From the NCBI RefSeq assembly GCF_034479375.1, contig NZ_CP140155.1, forward strand, positions 806,001 to 870,000: 64,000 nt of DNA, written 5' to 3'. The DNA is from Rhodopseudomonas palustris. GTDB taxonomy: Bacteria > Pseudomonadota > Alphaproteobacteria > Rhizobiales > Xanthobacteraceae. Each line of letters opens with the position of its first letter. The first letter of the stretch is position 1. The notes below the pieces were generated by a model, which made no database searches, was not told the DNA's origin, and worked only from the letters and a program-made list of their open reading frames with translations. Below, piece by piece: positions 28,519 to 37,075 of the stretch. Made by a program: the position numbers and the translations under genes.

Positions 28519-29009
28519 CAGAGCGGCGGCCGTTTCCGGTCTCCTGGGACCAGTTTCATCGCGATTGCCGGGCGTTGACCTGGCGGCTGAACGAGGTCGG
28601 GCCGTTTCGTGCGGTGATCGCGATCACCCGTGGCGGGCTGGTGCCGGCGGCGATCGTGGCGCGCGAACTCGGACTGCGGGTGATCGACACGATCTGCGTG
28701 GCGAGCTACGCCCATGACAAACAGGGCGATTTGCAGGTGCTGAAAGGCGTCTCCGAACACACCGCCGCGCTGGGCCACGGCACCGGCAAGGGATTGCTGA
28801 TCGTCGACGATCTGGTCGACACCGGCAAGACCGGCCGGATGGTCCGCGACCTGCTGCCCGACGCGCACTTCGCCACCGTCTACGCCAAGCCGATGGGCAA
28901 GCCGCTGGTCGACACCTTCATCACCGAAGTCTCGCAGGACACCTGGATCTTCTTTCCGTGGGACACCGGCCTGAGCTTCCAGCCGCCGCTGAAGGACGGC
29001 GCGGCGTAG
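28491..29009 (+). CDS. gpt: Xanthine(-guanine) phosphoribosyltransferase
   Basis: A 172-residue type I phosphoribosyltransferase. The PRPP-binding loop is [12 protein letters not shown] (104-115), preceded by [18 protein letters not shown]; both match Gpt of the purine salvage pathway (xanthine or guanine + PRPP to XMP or GMP). C-terminal FFPWDTGL is also Gpt-like. It overlaps the thioesterase gene by 28 bases. With guaB and guaA elsewhere in the window it completes routes to GMP. Confidence 0.93.
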   Translation: MDSGFEAGIAERRPFPVSWDQFHRDCRALTWRLNEVGPFRAVIAITRGGLVPAAIVARELGLRVIDTICVASYAHDKQGDLQVLKGVSEHTAALGHGTGKGLLIVDDLVDTGKTGRMVRDLLPDAHFATVYAKPMGKPLVDTFITEVSQDTWIFFPWDTGLSFQPPLKDGAA

Positions 29010-29043
29010 GGGCGGTCGGCATTGTGGCGCGCGGCGCGGACTA

Positions 29044-29223
29044 ACCTCTCCCCGCGGGCGGGGAGAGGTCGGATTGCGCAGCAATCCGGGTGAGGGGGCG
29101 CCTCCACGAGTCTGAGCTTTTCGGGTGGCGCACGCCGCGCGCTGGTGATGACATCGCGACGCTCGGCTGCGGCGAGACGCCCCCTCATCCCACCCTTCTC
29201 CCCGCAGGCGGGGAGAAGGAGCA
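29044..29223. repeat. CTCTCCCCGC palindromic repeat
   Basis: AACCTCTCCCCGC and GCGGGGAGAGGT form a local hairpin at 29044-29070. A related TTCTCCCCGC/GCGGGGAGAA hairpin lies at 29197-29219, and GGTGAGGGGGC pairs with GCCCCCTCATCC across the element. The rest of the 300-base gap to the next gene shows no gene. Confidence 0.7.
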
Positions 29224-29309
29224 GGCCGGGCGCGGGGAGAGGTCCTGCCACGCGCGGGATCGCGATGACGCTCTGAGACAGGCCTCGTCTTGTGTTTGTG
29301 GAGCCGACC

Positions 29310-30008
29310 ATGCCGCTGCAGAACCGCGTGACGCCGTTCGGCGACATCGTCGCGGTGGCGAGCCGCGGGCTGTTCACCGGCAATCGCGGCATCATCCACG
29401 ATCCCGCGACCAAGACGCTGCTGACGCGGCGCTGGTCGAGCCCGGCCTGGATCACCTGCGTCTGCGACTTCCGCGGCCGCCGCCGCGACGTGATGGCGAC
29501 GCGGAGCTGGACCGAGCTGTTCTTTCTCGATGAAGCGACCGCGCTCGCGGCGGGACATCGGCCTTGCTACTATTGCCGCCGCGACGATGCGAACCGCTTC
29601 GCCGCGGCGTGGGCGAAGGGCAGCGGCCTTGTGCATGTGAGTGCTAAAGAGATCGACGCGACGCTGCATCGCGAGCGGCTCGACGGGAAGGCGAAGCGGC
29701 TGCATCCGCTGCCGTGTGCGGTGAGCGAGTTACCTGACGGCGCGATGGTGGCGGAAGGCGCTAGCGTGGTGGCGGCTGGCGACGGCGCGTCGCCATGCGC
29801 TGCGGCCACGGCGGCAGCAGCGCCGGCGGAACAGATGCCAGCGTGCTACCTGATCACGAAGGGCCGGGCGCTGCGCTGCTCGTTCGACGGCTATCAGGCT
29901 GTCGACCAGCTCCCCGTCAATGCGATGCTAGTTACGCCGCCCTCGACGCTGCGTGCGCTTAGCGCGGGCTATCGACCCGCGCTGCATCCGAGCGCGCCTG
30001 CCAACTGA
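29310..30008 (+). CDS. Uncharacterised protein with a CYYCRRDDAN motif
   Basis: I do not recognise a named family. From the ATG at 29310 (MPLQNRVTPFGDIVAV) it is 232 residues. It contains LFTGNRGIIHDPATKTLLTR, then HRPCYYCRRDDANRFAAAW, where the CxxC-Arg-Arg resembles a zinc site of the Ada metal-binding type. An Ala-rich linker (about 155-175) precedes LITKGRALRCSFDGYQ. No membrane segment or signal peptide. The frame also allows a start at 29292. The Ala-rich insert may vary between strains. Confidence 0.72.
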   Translation: MPLQNRVTPFGDIVAVASRGLFTGNRGIIHDPATKTLLTRRWSSPAWITCVCDFRGRRRDVMATRSWTELFFLDEATALAAGHRPCYYCRRDDANRFAAAWAKGSGLVHVSAKEIDATLHRERLDGKAKRLHPLPCAVSELPDGAMVAEGASVVAAGDGASPCAAATAAAAPAEQMPACYLITKGRALRCSFDGYQAVDQLPVNAMLVTPPSTLRALSAGYRPALHPSAPAN

Positions 30009-30011
30009 CAG

Positions 30012-30110
30012 CGTCATTCCGGGGCGCGCGCAGCGCGAACCCGGAATCCAGACGTTCAGAGCACCTCGGGATTCCGGGTTCGCACGCCGCGCGTGCGCCC
30101 CGGAATGACG
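30012..30110. repeat. CGTCATTCCGGGG palindromic repeat, copy 3
   Basis: CGTCATTCCGGGG starts at 30012 and CCCCGGAATGACG ends at 30110; inner arms ACCCGGAATCC and GGGATTCCGGGT pair. It fills the convergent gap between 30008 and 30139. Confidence 0.9.
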
Positions 30111-30138
30111 AGCGCGAGCGCAGCAGGCGTGCCGTGAA

Positions 30139-31161
30139 CTACTCGAACCGCTTTCTTGCCAATTCCGCGCCGGCACCCAGTGCGGCGAGTTTCGCCTCGG
30201 CGATGTCGCGGCGCATCGGGGCCATGCCGCAATTGGTGGTGGCGACGATGTTGTGCTTCGGCACGTGTTGCATCACCGCCTCAATGGTGGCGCAGACGTC
30301 GTCGGCGGTTTCGATCGCGTCGCTGGCGACGTCGATCACGCCGGCCTGGACGATCTTGCCGGGCAGCAGCGACAGCAATTCCAGCGGCACGCGCGAATTG
30401 CGGCATTCGATCGCGACCTGCTGAATCGGACTGGCGTCGATCGCCGGAAAGATCTGTTCGTATTGCCGCCACTCGGCGCCGAGCGTCTCTTTCCAGTCGG
30501 TGTTGGCCTTGATGCCGTAGCCGTAGCAGATGTGCACGGCGGTGGCGCAGGTGAGGCCTTCGGCGGCGCGCTCCAGCGCCTTGACGCCCCAGTCGGCCGC
30601 CTCGCTCATGTAGACGTTGAACGCCGGCTCGTCGAACTGGATCATGTCGATGCCATCGGCCTGCAGCGCTTTGGCTTCCTGATTGAGCAGCTCGGCGAAG
30701 GCGAAGGCCATCTTGACGCGGTCGCCGTAGTACTTGTCGGCGATGGTGTCGATGATCGTCATCGGCCCGGGCAGGGTGAACTTGATCTTGTGCCTTGTAT
30801 GCGCGCGTGCGACCAGCGCCTCGAATTCGTGGACGCGGCCCTTCAGCCGCAGCGGCGCAACCACCTGCGGCACCATCGCTTTATAGCGATCGTTGCGGAT
30901 GCCCATCTCGACCTTGTGGGCGAAATCGATGCCCTCGACCGCTTCGAGAAAGCCGTGGACGAAATGCTGCCGCGCCTGCTCGCCTTCGGTGACGATGTCG
31001 ACGCCGGAATCCTCCTGCAGCTTCAGCGCGAGAATCGTCGCGTCGCGCTTGGCACGCTGCAGTTCCGCGCCCGAGGATTTCCACGGCGCCCACAGCTTGT
31101 CGGGTTCGGCGAGCCATTCCGGCTTCGGCAAGGAGCCAGCGATCGTGGTCGGAAACAGCAT
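30139..31161 (-). CDS. Short cobalamin-independent methionine-synthase-like protein
   Basis: A 340-residue protein corresponding to the C-terminal catalytic barrel of MetE only. Zinc/homocysteine-site residues are all present: His210 and Cys212 (VHICYGYG), Glu252 (AIECRNS) and Cys311 (TTNCGMAP). FPTTIAGSLPKPEW at the start and IQFDEPAFN are typical. Full MetE is about 750 residues with a folate-binding N-terminal half; short core forms use other methyl donors. The start at 31161 removes an arginine-rich, unlikely upstream extension. No methionine gene adjoins it. Confidence 0.88.
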   Translation of the reverse strand: MLFPTTIAGSLPKPEWLAEPDKLWAPWKSSGAELQRAKRDATILALKLQEDSGVDIVTEGEQARQHFVHGFLEAVEGIDFAHKVEMGIRNDRYKAMVPQVVAPLRLKGRVHEFEALVARAHTRHKIKFTLPGPMTIIDTIADKYYGDRVKMAFAFAELLNQEAKALQADGIDMIQFDEPAFNVYMSEAADWGVKALERAAEGLTCATAVHICYGYGIKANTDWKETLGAEWRQYEQIFPAIDASPIQQVAIECRNSRVPLELLSLLPGKIVQAGVIDVASDAIETADDVCATIEAVMQHVPKHNIVATTNCGMAPMRRDIAEAKLAALGAGAELARKRFE

Positions 31162-31300
31162 GGGGCCTCTCCCTGGGACGCGTCGTTGCGGCCCTCTCTG
31201 CCATGTTCGCTGCGTGGCGGATAGGGGGCCGAGACCGAGGTGACAAGGCCGGCGCGGCCGGGCTAGGATGCGCAAAAATCAACCCGCGAAGGGAGCCCGC

Positions 31301-32014
31301 ATGATCGACCTGCATTACGCGCCGACGCCGAACGGCTGGAAGATCTCGATCATGCTGGAGGAATGCGGCCTGCCGTACAAAGTGGTGCCGATGCAGCTCG
31401 GCCGCGGCGACCAGTTGAAGCCGGAATTTCTCGCGCTCAGCCCGAACGGGCGGATGCCGGCGATCGTCGATCATGCGCCCGCCGACGGCGGAGCGCCGCT
31501 GAGCATATTCGAGAGCGGCGCGATCCTGATCTATCTGGCGGAGAAGTCGGGCCGGTTCATGCCCAGCGCAGCGCGGCCGCGCTTCGACGTGATGCAATGG
31601 CTGATGTGGCAGATGGGCGGGCTCGGGCCGATGCTCGGCCAGAACGGCCATTTCCTGCTGTATGCGCCGGAGAAGATTCCCTATGCGATCGACCGCTACA
31701 GCCGCGAGGCCAAGCGGCTGTACGGCGTGATCGAGACGCGGCTCGCCGACCGGGAATACATCGCCGGCGACTATTCGATCGCCGACATGGCGTGCTTTCC
31801 CTGGATCATGACCCACAAGGCGCAGGGGCTGAGCCTCGACGAATTCCCGAACGTCAAGCGCTGGTACGCGCTGTTGCGCGCGCGGCCGAAGCTGCAGGCC
31901 GGGTTGGCGCTCGGCAAGGAGGACCGGAAGCCGATGGACGAACAGGCGCGCAAGCTGCTGTTCGGCGTCGACGGCCCGGCGCATGCGGCGGCGCAGGGTG
32001 CGCAGCAGCAGTGA
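31301..32014 (+). CDS. Glutathione S-transferase
   Basis: A 237-residue protein with an N-terminal thioredoxin-like domain (MIDLHYAPTPNGWKISIMLE; LSPNGRMPAIVDH; SIFESGAILIYLAE with the conserved Glu-Ser pair for the gamma-glutamyl group) and an alpha-helical C-domain (YIAGDYSIADMACFPWI). It resembles the YghU/YfcG nu-type class, which has disulfide-bond reductase activity. Divergent from the MetE-like gene. The start at 31301 follows AAGGGAG; the frame opens at 31268. Confidence 0.9.
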   Translation: MIDLHYAPTPNGWKISIMLEECGLPYKVVPMQLGRGDQLKPEFLALSPNGRMPAIVDHAPADGGAPLSIFESGAILIYLAEKSGRFMPSAARPRFDVMQWLMWQMGGLGPMLGQNGHFLLYAPEKIPYAIDRYSREAKRLYGVIETRLADREYIAGDYSIADMACFPWIMTHKAQGLSLDEFPNVKRWYALLRARPKLQAGLALGKEDRKPMDEQARKLLFGVDGPAHAAAQGAQQQ

Positions 32015-32074
32015 GAGTAGTGGTGAGCACTGGATACGGACGACGTCGATGCACGCGCGATCAACAACCCCACC

Positions 32075-32178
32075 TGTCATCGCCCGGCTCGACCGGGCGA
32101 CCCAGTATTGCAGGGCAGATGTCGCTGAACTCAATCGCTCTGGAATACTGGGTCCCCCGCTTTCGCGGGGGACGACGG
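32075..32178. repeat. TGTCATCGCCCGGC palindromic repeat
   Basis: Left half contains CGGCTCGACCGGGCGACCCA and AGTATT; right half AATACTGGGTCCCCC, CGCTTTCGCGGGGGACGA. The outer and inner arms pair (ACCCAGTATT with AATACTGGGT). It differs from the CGTCATTCC family next to it. Confidence 0.75.
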
Positions 32179-32217
32179 TGGGGATGTGGTAACGATGCCC
32201 CGCACAACATCAACGTT

Positions 32218-32316
32218 CGTCATTCCGGGGCGCGCCGAGGGCGCGAGCCCGGAATCCCGAGATGTCCTGAACCTCTGGATTCCGGGTTCGCCGCTGCGCG
32301 GCGCCCCGGAATGACG
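32218..32316. repeat. CGTCATTCCGGGG palindromic repeat, copy 4
   Basis: CGTCATTCCGGGG from 32218 and CCCCGGAATGACG ending 32316. Together with the preceding element it fills the 346-base gap between the GST and the DsbA-type isomerase gene. Confidence 0.9.
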
Positions 32317-32360
32317 GATCGAGAGTATTGAACAAGTAACAACAACAAAAGGAAACCCCG

Positions 32361-32981
32361 ATGCTCGAATTCTTCTTCGACTGCTCCAGTCCCTGGACCT
32401 ATCTGGCGTTCCACAACATCCAGCCGCTGGCCAAGGAGGTGGGCGAGGAGATCGTCTGGCGGCCGATCCTGGTCGGCGGGATTTTCAACTCGGTCAATCC
32501 GAGCGTGTATGAATCGCGCAAGACGCCGGTGCCGCTGAAGGCGCGCTACATGAAGAAGGATCTTTCCGACTGGGCGCGTTCGGCGGGGCTGGCGATCAAG
32601 ATGCCGCCCTCGGTGTTTCCGGTGAACAGCGTGAAAGCGATGCGCGGCTGCCTATGGCTGCTGCGCGACAAGCCGGACGCGATGGCGCCGTTTGCTACCG
32701 CCGTGTTCGAGGCCTATTGGGGCGACGATCAGGATATCTCCAAGGACGAGGTGCTGAGCGCGATCTGCACCCGCGCCGGCCTCGATCCGCAGGCATTCTT
32801 CGCGGCGATCGCCGAGCCCGCGATCAAGGATCAGCTCAAGGCCAACACCGACGAGGTGATGGCGCGCGGCGGCTTCGGCTCGCCGACGATCTTCGTCGAC
32901 AAAACCGATATGTATTTCGGCAACGACCGCTTGCCGCTGGTGCGCGAGGCGCTGATGCGCCGCAAAGCGAGCGCCGCCTGA
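32361..32981 (+). CDS. 2-hydroxychromene-2-carboxylate isomerase / DsbA-family protein
   Basis: A 206-residue protein of the GST-kappa/DsbA-like fold: FFFDCSSPWTYLA at the N-terminus (Ser-containing glutathione site), IVWRPILVGGIFN, and cis-Pro segment FGSPTIFVDK near the C-terminus followed by FGNDRLPLV. Members isomerise aromatic ring-cleavage products with glutathione. Its stop overlaps the MDR start by one base (TGATG). The set 32361-35445 looks like a catabolic operon for a CoA-linked substrate. Confidence 0.88.
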   Translation: MLEFFFDCSSPWTYLAFHNIQPLAKEVGEEIVWRPILVGGIFNSVNPSVYESRKTPVPLKARYMKKDLSDWARSAGLAIKMPPSVFPVNSVKAMRGCLWLLRDKPDAMAPFATAVFEAYWGDDQDISKDEVLSAICTRAGLDPQAFFAAIAEPAIKDQLKANTDEVMARGGFGSPTIFVDKTDMYFGNDRLPLVREALMRRKASAA

Positions 32982-33955
32982 TGACGAAGGCGGTGGTGTG
33001 CCGCGAACTCGGTCCGCCCGAGGCGCTGCGGCTTGAAGAGATCGAACGCAAGGCGTTGAAGCCCGGCGAGGTGCGGGTCGCGATCCGCGCCGCGGGCATC
33101 AACTTTCCCGACATCCTGATGTGCGCGGGGGAGTATCAGCTCAAGCCGGAGCTGCCGTTCATTCCCGGCGTCGAGGCGGCCGGCGACGTGATCGAAACGG
33201 CCGAGGGCGTCGGCGACGTCACGGTCGGCGATCGGGTGATCGTCAAGCTGCGGTTCGGCGCCTATGCGGAGGAAGTGGCGGTGGCGGCGTCGCAGCTCAC
33301 ACCTGCGCCCGCCAATTTCGACTACGCCGAGGCGGCGACGTTTCTCGCCGGCCACGGCACGGCCTGGCACGGGCTGGTCGATCGCGGGCAGTTGAAGACC
33401 GGCGAGGTGCTGCTGGTGCACGGCGCCGCCGGCGGCGTCGGCCTCGCCGCGGTCGAACTCGGCAAATATCTCGGCGCGACCGTGATCGCGGCGGCGTCGT
33501 CCGAGGAAAAGCTCGCGGTTGCGCGCGCCCGCGGCGCCGATCACGGCATCCTGTACGGCGCCGAGCCGTTTCGCGATGCCGTCAAGCGCATCACACAAGG
33601 CCGCGGCGCCGACGTGGTGTTCGATCCGGTCGGCGGCGAGATCTTCGAACAGAGCGTGCGCTGTATCAACTGGGGCGCGCGGCTGCTCGTCGTCGGCTTC
33701 ACCGGCGGCATCGGGCTCGCACGTACCAATCTGATCCTGATGAAGGGCGCGAGCGTGATCGGCGTTCGCGCCGGAGAGGCGGTGCGGCGCGATCCCGCGC
33801 TCGGCGAACGGCGCATCAAAGCGCTGCTCGATCTCGCGGCAAAGGGCGTGCTGCGTCCGAACGTGTCGCATCGGTTGCCGCTCGCGCAATGGGCGCAAGG
33901 GATGCGGCTTCTGATCGAGCGCAAGGCGATCGGCCGGGTCGCGCTGCTGCCGTAA
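32981..33955 (+). CDS. NADPH:quinone reductase-like MDR oxidoreductase
   Basis: A 324-residue medium-chain reductase without structural zinc. GroES-like half: GINFPDILMCAGEYQLKPEL, PFIPGVEAAGDV. Rossmann half: VHGAAGGVGLAAVELGKYLG, AAASSEEKLAVARARGADH, FDPVGGEIFEQS. It should reduce quinones or alpha,beta-unsaturated carbonyls using NADPH. Start codon ATG at 32981 overlaps the preceding stop. Downstream gap to the MaoC gene is 87 bases. Confidence 0.9.
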   Translation: MTKAVVCRELGPPEALRLEEIERKALKPGEVRVAIRAAGINFPDILMCAGEYQLKPELPFIPGVEAAGDVIETAEGVGDVTVGDRVIVKLRFGAYAEEVAVAASQLTPAPANFDYAEAATFLAGHGTAWHGLVDRGQLKTGEVLLVHGAAGGVGLAAVELGKYLGATVIAAASSEEKLAVARARGADHGILYGAEPFRDAVKRITQGRGADVVFDPVGGEIFEQSVRCINWGARLLVVGFTGGIGLARTNLILMKGASVIGVRAGEAVRRDPALGERRIKALLDLAAKGVLRPNVSHRLPLAQWAQGMRLLIERKAIGRVALLP

Positions 33956-34042
33956 CGCGGAATTTGCAAGCGGCGCCCAGCGAAAATTTCGCTTGGCGCG
34001 GGTTTCGCAATGTGGAATGCAGCGCAAAACAACGAGGACTGA

Positions 34043-34510
34043 ATGAGCGCTGAAATCGAACGCGATGCTTATATGAAACTGGTCGGCACCGAGATCGGGG
34101 TGTCGGAGTGGCACGTTCTCGATCAGAAACGGATCGATACATTCGCCGATTGCACCGAGGACTGGCAGTTCATCCACGTCGATCCGGAACGCGCCGCGCG
34201 TGAGACGCCGTTCGGCTCGACCATCGCGCATGGCTTCCTGACTTTGTCGATGCTGAGCGTGTTCTCCTACGAGGCGATGCCCAAGATCAAGGGCGTCACC
34301 ATGGGCGTCAATTACGGCTTCGACCGGCTGCGTTTCATCTCGCCGGTGAAGGCCGGCATGCGCGTGCGCGGTCGGTTCATGCTGGCCGAAGCGACGTGGC
34401 GCAAGCCGGGCGAACTGCTGTCGCGTACCAGCGTCAATGTCGAGATCGAGGGCGAGAAACGTTCCGCACTCGTGGCCGACTGGCTCGGCCTGATCTACTT
34501 CGAACAATAA
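34043..34510 (+). CDS. MaoC-family (R)-enoyl-CoA hydratase
   Basis: A 155-residue hotdog hydratase. The catalytic pair Asp40 and His45 lies in DWQFIHVDPERA, and STIAHGFLTLSML completes the MaoC signature. It would hydrate a 2-enoyl-CoA to the (R)-3-hydroxyacyl-CoA. The next gene, 17 bases downstream, encodes an SDR similar to the dehydrogenase part of MFE-2, which uses (R)-3-hydroxyacyl-CoA, so the two probably act in sequence. Confidence 0.92.
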   Translation: MSAEIERDAYMKLVGTEIGVSEWHVLDQKRIDTFADCTEDWQFIHVDPERAARETPFGSTIAHGFLTLSMLSVFSYEAMPKIKGVTMGVNYGFDRLRFISPVKAGMRVRGRFMLAEATWRKPGELLSRTSVNVEIEGEKRSALVADWLGLIYFEQ

Positions 34511-34527
34511 TCCGGGAAACAACACAC

Positions 34528-35445
34528 ATGGCTATCAGGTTCGACGGACGCGTCGCCATCGTCACCGGCGCGGGCAACGGTTTGGGGCGCGCGCATGCGC
34601 TGGGCCTCGCGGCGCGCGGCGCCAAGGTGGTGGTCAATGATTTCGGCGGCGCGCGCGACGGCACCGGCGGCTCGATGACCGCGGCCGAGACCGTGGTCGA
34701 GGAGATCCGTAAGGCCGGCGGCATTGCGATGGCCGACGGCGCCGACGTCTCGAACTACGAGCAGGTGCAGGCGATGGTCGCCAAGGCGACCAAAGAGTGG
34801 GGCAGCGTCGATCTGATGGTCGCCAATGCCGGCATCCTGCGCGACAAATCCTTCGGCAAGATGGAGCTCTCCGACTTCCAGAAGGTGATCGACGTGCATC
34901 TCGCCGGCACGTTCTACTGCTGCAAGGCGGTGTGGGACGGCATGAAGGAGCGCAACTACGGCCGCATCGTGCTGACGACCTCGTCGTCCGGCATGTTCGG
35001 CAATTTCGGCCAGGCCAATTACGGCGCGGCCAAAGCCGGCATCGTCGGGCTGATGAACGTGCTCGCCCAGGAAGGCCGCAAGTCCGATATCCGCATCAAC
35101 ACCGTGTCGCCGACGGCGGCGACCCGTATGACCGAAGAGCTGCTGCCGCCGCAGGCGCTGCAATTGATGAAGCCCGAGGCGATCACCCCGGCGGTGCTGT
35201 TCCTGCTCGGCGAGAACGCGCCGACCCGCACCATCATGGGAGCCGGCGCGGGCTCGTTCGCGGTGATCAAGATCATCGAGACCGAAGGCATCAACTTGCC
35301 GGAAGACGAATGGACCCCGGACGCGATCGCCGCGCATTTTGCCGAGATCGACGATTCGTCGAAGGCCCAGGCGCTGGAAGGCGCGTTCCAGCAGACGCAG
35401 AAATACGTCGCGCAGGCGGCGGCGAGGCTCGGCATCAAGATGTAG
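34528..35445 (+). CDS. SDR, (R)-3-hydroxyacyl-CoA dehydrogenase-like
   Basis: A 305-residue SDR: TGAGNGLG (13-20), NDFGGARDGTGGS after strand 2 (a hallmark of the HSD17B4/MFE-2 dehydrogenase subfamily, NAD-preferring), NAG (100-102), active-site Tyr165 and Lys169 in ANYGAAKAG. The extended C-terminus (about 50 residues beyond the SDR core) also fits that subfamily. Likely partner of the MaoC hydratase in a beta-oxidation-type sequence. Three palindromic repeat units follow. Confidence 0.92.
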   Translation: MAIRFDGRVAIVTGAGNGLGRAHALGLAARGAKVVVNDFGGARDGTGGSMTAAETVVEEIRKAGGIAMADGADVSNYEQVQAMVAKATKEWGSVDLMVANAGILRDKSFGKMELSDFQKVIDVHLAGTFYCCKAVWDGMKERNYGRIVLTTSSSGMFGNFGQANYGAAKAGIVGLMNVLAQEGRKSDIRINTVSPTAATRMTEELLPPQALQLMKPEAITPAVLFLLGENAPTRTIMGAGAGSFAVIKIIETEGINLPEDEWTPDAIAAHFAEIDDSSKAQALEGAFQQTQKYVAQAAARLGIKM

Positions 35446-35452
35446 CTCTGGA

Positions 35453-35555
35453 TGTCATTCCGGGGCGCGCCGCCAGGCGCGAACCCGGAATCTCCGGTCG
35501 CAGAACAGCTCCAGATTCCGGGTTCGCTCGCTGGCGCGAGCGCCCCGGAATGACG
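35453..35555. repeat. CGTCATTCCGGGG-type repeat, copy 5 (first of a tandem)
   Basis: TGTCATTCCGGGG starts at 35453 and CCCCGGAATGACG ends at 35555. First of two and a half units in the 362-base gap before the flavoprotein gene. Confidence 0.9.
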
Positions 35556-35582
35556 GAGACGGGAAGCGATCGGCTCTCAACA

Positions 35583-35681
35583 CGTCATTCCGGGGCGCGC
35601 GCAGCGCGAACCCGGAATCTCAGGTTGCAGAACATCTCGGGATTCCGGGTTCGCTCGCTGCGCGAGCGCCCCGGAATGACG
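35583..35681. repeat. CGTCATTCCGGGG palindromic repeat, copy 6 (tandem)
   Basis: CGTCATTCCGGGG from 35583, CCCCGGAATGACG to 35681. Separated from copy 5 by 27 bases that share the GGAGA(C/G)GGGAA...GATCG flank with the following spacer, so the unit with its flank was duplicated. Confidence 0.9.
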
Positions 35682-35708
35682 GAGAGGGGAAACGATCGTC
35701 TCTCAACT

Positions 35709-35750
35709 TGTCATTCCGGGGCGCGCCGACAGGCGCGAACCCGGAATCTC
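35709..35750. repeat. Half-copy of the CGTCATTCCGGGG repeat
   Basis: TGTCATTCCGGGGCGCGCC with ACCCGGAATCTC is the left half only; the mirror half is missing and the sequence passes into the leader of the flavoprotein gene. Confidence 0.85.
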
Positions 35751-35807
35751 CGCGCGCAGCCCGGTTCGTGTATAAGGGCCGGATGATTTCCAGCGCAGGC
35801 CACCGTC

Positions 35808-37040
35808 GTGGCTGACAGGTTCGACATCGACATTGCCGTGATCGGCGCCGGCCCCGCCGGGCTGATGGCCGCCGAGACCGCTGCGCAAAGCGGCGCGCGC
35901 GTGGCCGTGTTCGACGGCATGAGTTCGGCCGCCCGCAAATTCCTGCTCGCCGGGCGCGGTGGGCTCAATCTCACCCACAGCGAGCCGCTGCCGGAATTCC
36001 TCGCGCGCTATGGCGACGCGCAGGCGCGGCTTGCGCCGGCGATCGAGGCGTTTCCGCCCGATGCGCTGCGCGCCTGGGCGGAGGAATTGGGGCAGCCGAC
36101 TTTTGTGGGCAGCAGCGGCCGGGTGTTTCCGGTGGCGATGAAAGCCTCACCGCTGCTGCGCGCCTGGCTGCGCCGGCTCGCCGCCCAGGGCGTGGGATTC
36201 GAGCTGCGGCATCGCTGGAGCGGCTGGGATGAGCAAGGGCGACTGCTGTTCGACACGTTCGACGGCGTGCACGCGGTCGCGGCGCGGGCGACCGTGCTGG
36301 CGCTCGGCGGCGCGAGCTGGCCGAAGCTCGGCTCCGACGGTGGCTGGGTCGATCTGCTCGGCGCGAAGGGCGTCGCGATCGCGCCGCTGAAGCCGGCGAA
36401 TTGCGGCTTCCTGGTCGAGTGGTCGGATGTGTTTGTCGACAAGTATCAGGGCTCGCCGCTGAAGAACCTCGTGCTGTCGTTCGGCGGGCGCAGCGTGCGC
36501 GGCGAGGCGATCGTCACCAGAGGCGGCCTCGAGGGCGGCGCGGTCTATGCGCTGTCGGCGAGCTTGCGCGATGCCGTCCTCGCGGCCGGCGCGGCGACGC
36601 TGACGATCGCGCTGCGGCCGGATCTGTGCGCCGACGAACTCACCGCGCGGCTGGGCAAGCCGAAGGGCAAGCAATCGCTGTCGACTTACTTGCGCAAGGC
36701 GGCGGGGCTGGCGCCGGCCGGGATCGGGCTGCTGCAGGAAGCTGCGCACCGGCAGGGGGTGTCATTGGCGGCGCTGTCGCCGGCGGAACTGGCGGCGCTG
36801 ATCAATGCGGTGCCGGTGCGGCTCACCGGCATCGCGCCGATCGCGCGGGCGATCTCGACCGCGGGCGGCATCGCGTTCGACGCAATCGATCACAACTACA
36901 TGCTGCGCCATCTGCCCGGCGTGTTCGCGGCCGGCGAAATGCTCGACTGGGAAGCACCGACCGGCGGTTACTTGCTGACAGGGTGTTTTGCGACGGGGGC
37001 TGCGGCGGGGCGGGGCGCGCTGGCGTGGCTGGGGCGATGA
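35808..37040 (+). CDS. HI0933/BaiN-family NAD(P)/FAD-dependent flavoprotein
   Basis: A 410-residue FAD protein beginning with GTG (MADRFDIDIAVIGAGPAGLM). The dinucleotide motif GAGPAG is followed by KFLLAGRGGLNLTHSE, the HI0933-type signature; the end reads GVFAAGEMLDWEAPTGGYLL with the second FAD contact. Relatives are uncharacterised oxidoreductases (TIGR03862 type). The leader carries a half-copy of an intergenic repeat. No ATG gives a better start. Substrate unknown. Confidence 0.88.
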   Translation: MADRFDIDIAVIGAGPAGLMAAETAAQSGARVAVFDGMSSAARKFLLAGRGGLNLTHSEPLPEFLARYGDAQARLAPAIEAFPPDALRAWAEELGQPTFVGSSGRVFPVAMKASPLLRAWLRRLAAQGVGFELRHRWSGWDEQGRLLFDTFDGVHAVAARATVLALGGASWPKLGSDGGWVDLLGAKGVAIAPLKPANCGFLVEWSDVFVDKYQGSPLKNLVLSFGGRSVRGEAIVTRGGLEGGAVYALSASLRDAVLAAGAATLTIALRPDLCADELTARLGKPKGKQSLSTYLRKAAGLAPAGIGLLQEAAHRQGVSLAALSPAELAALINAVPVRLTGIAPIARAISTAGGIAFDAIDHNYMLRHLPGVFAAGEMLDWEAPTGGYLLTGCFATGAAAGRGALAWLGR

Positions 37041-37075
37041 TGCATAGCGTGGGCGACGGGAAAGTCGTTAGTTCC

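Noticed and set aside
30253..31224. 323-codon plus-strand frame opposite the MetE-like gene
   Set aside because: Antisense shadow with Asp/Val/Leu/Gly-rich composition; the minus-strand frame has all zinc ligands of MetE.
31162..31300. SAM-type riboswitch upstream of the MetE-like gene
   Set aside because: The 139-base divergent region shows no conserved SAM-II or SAH-riboswitch core that I can recognise.
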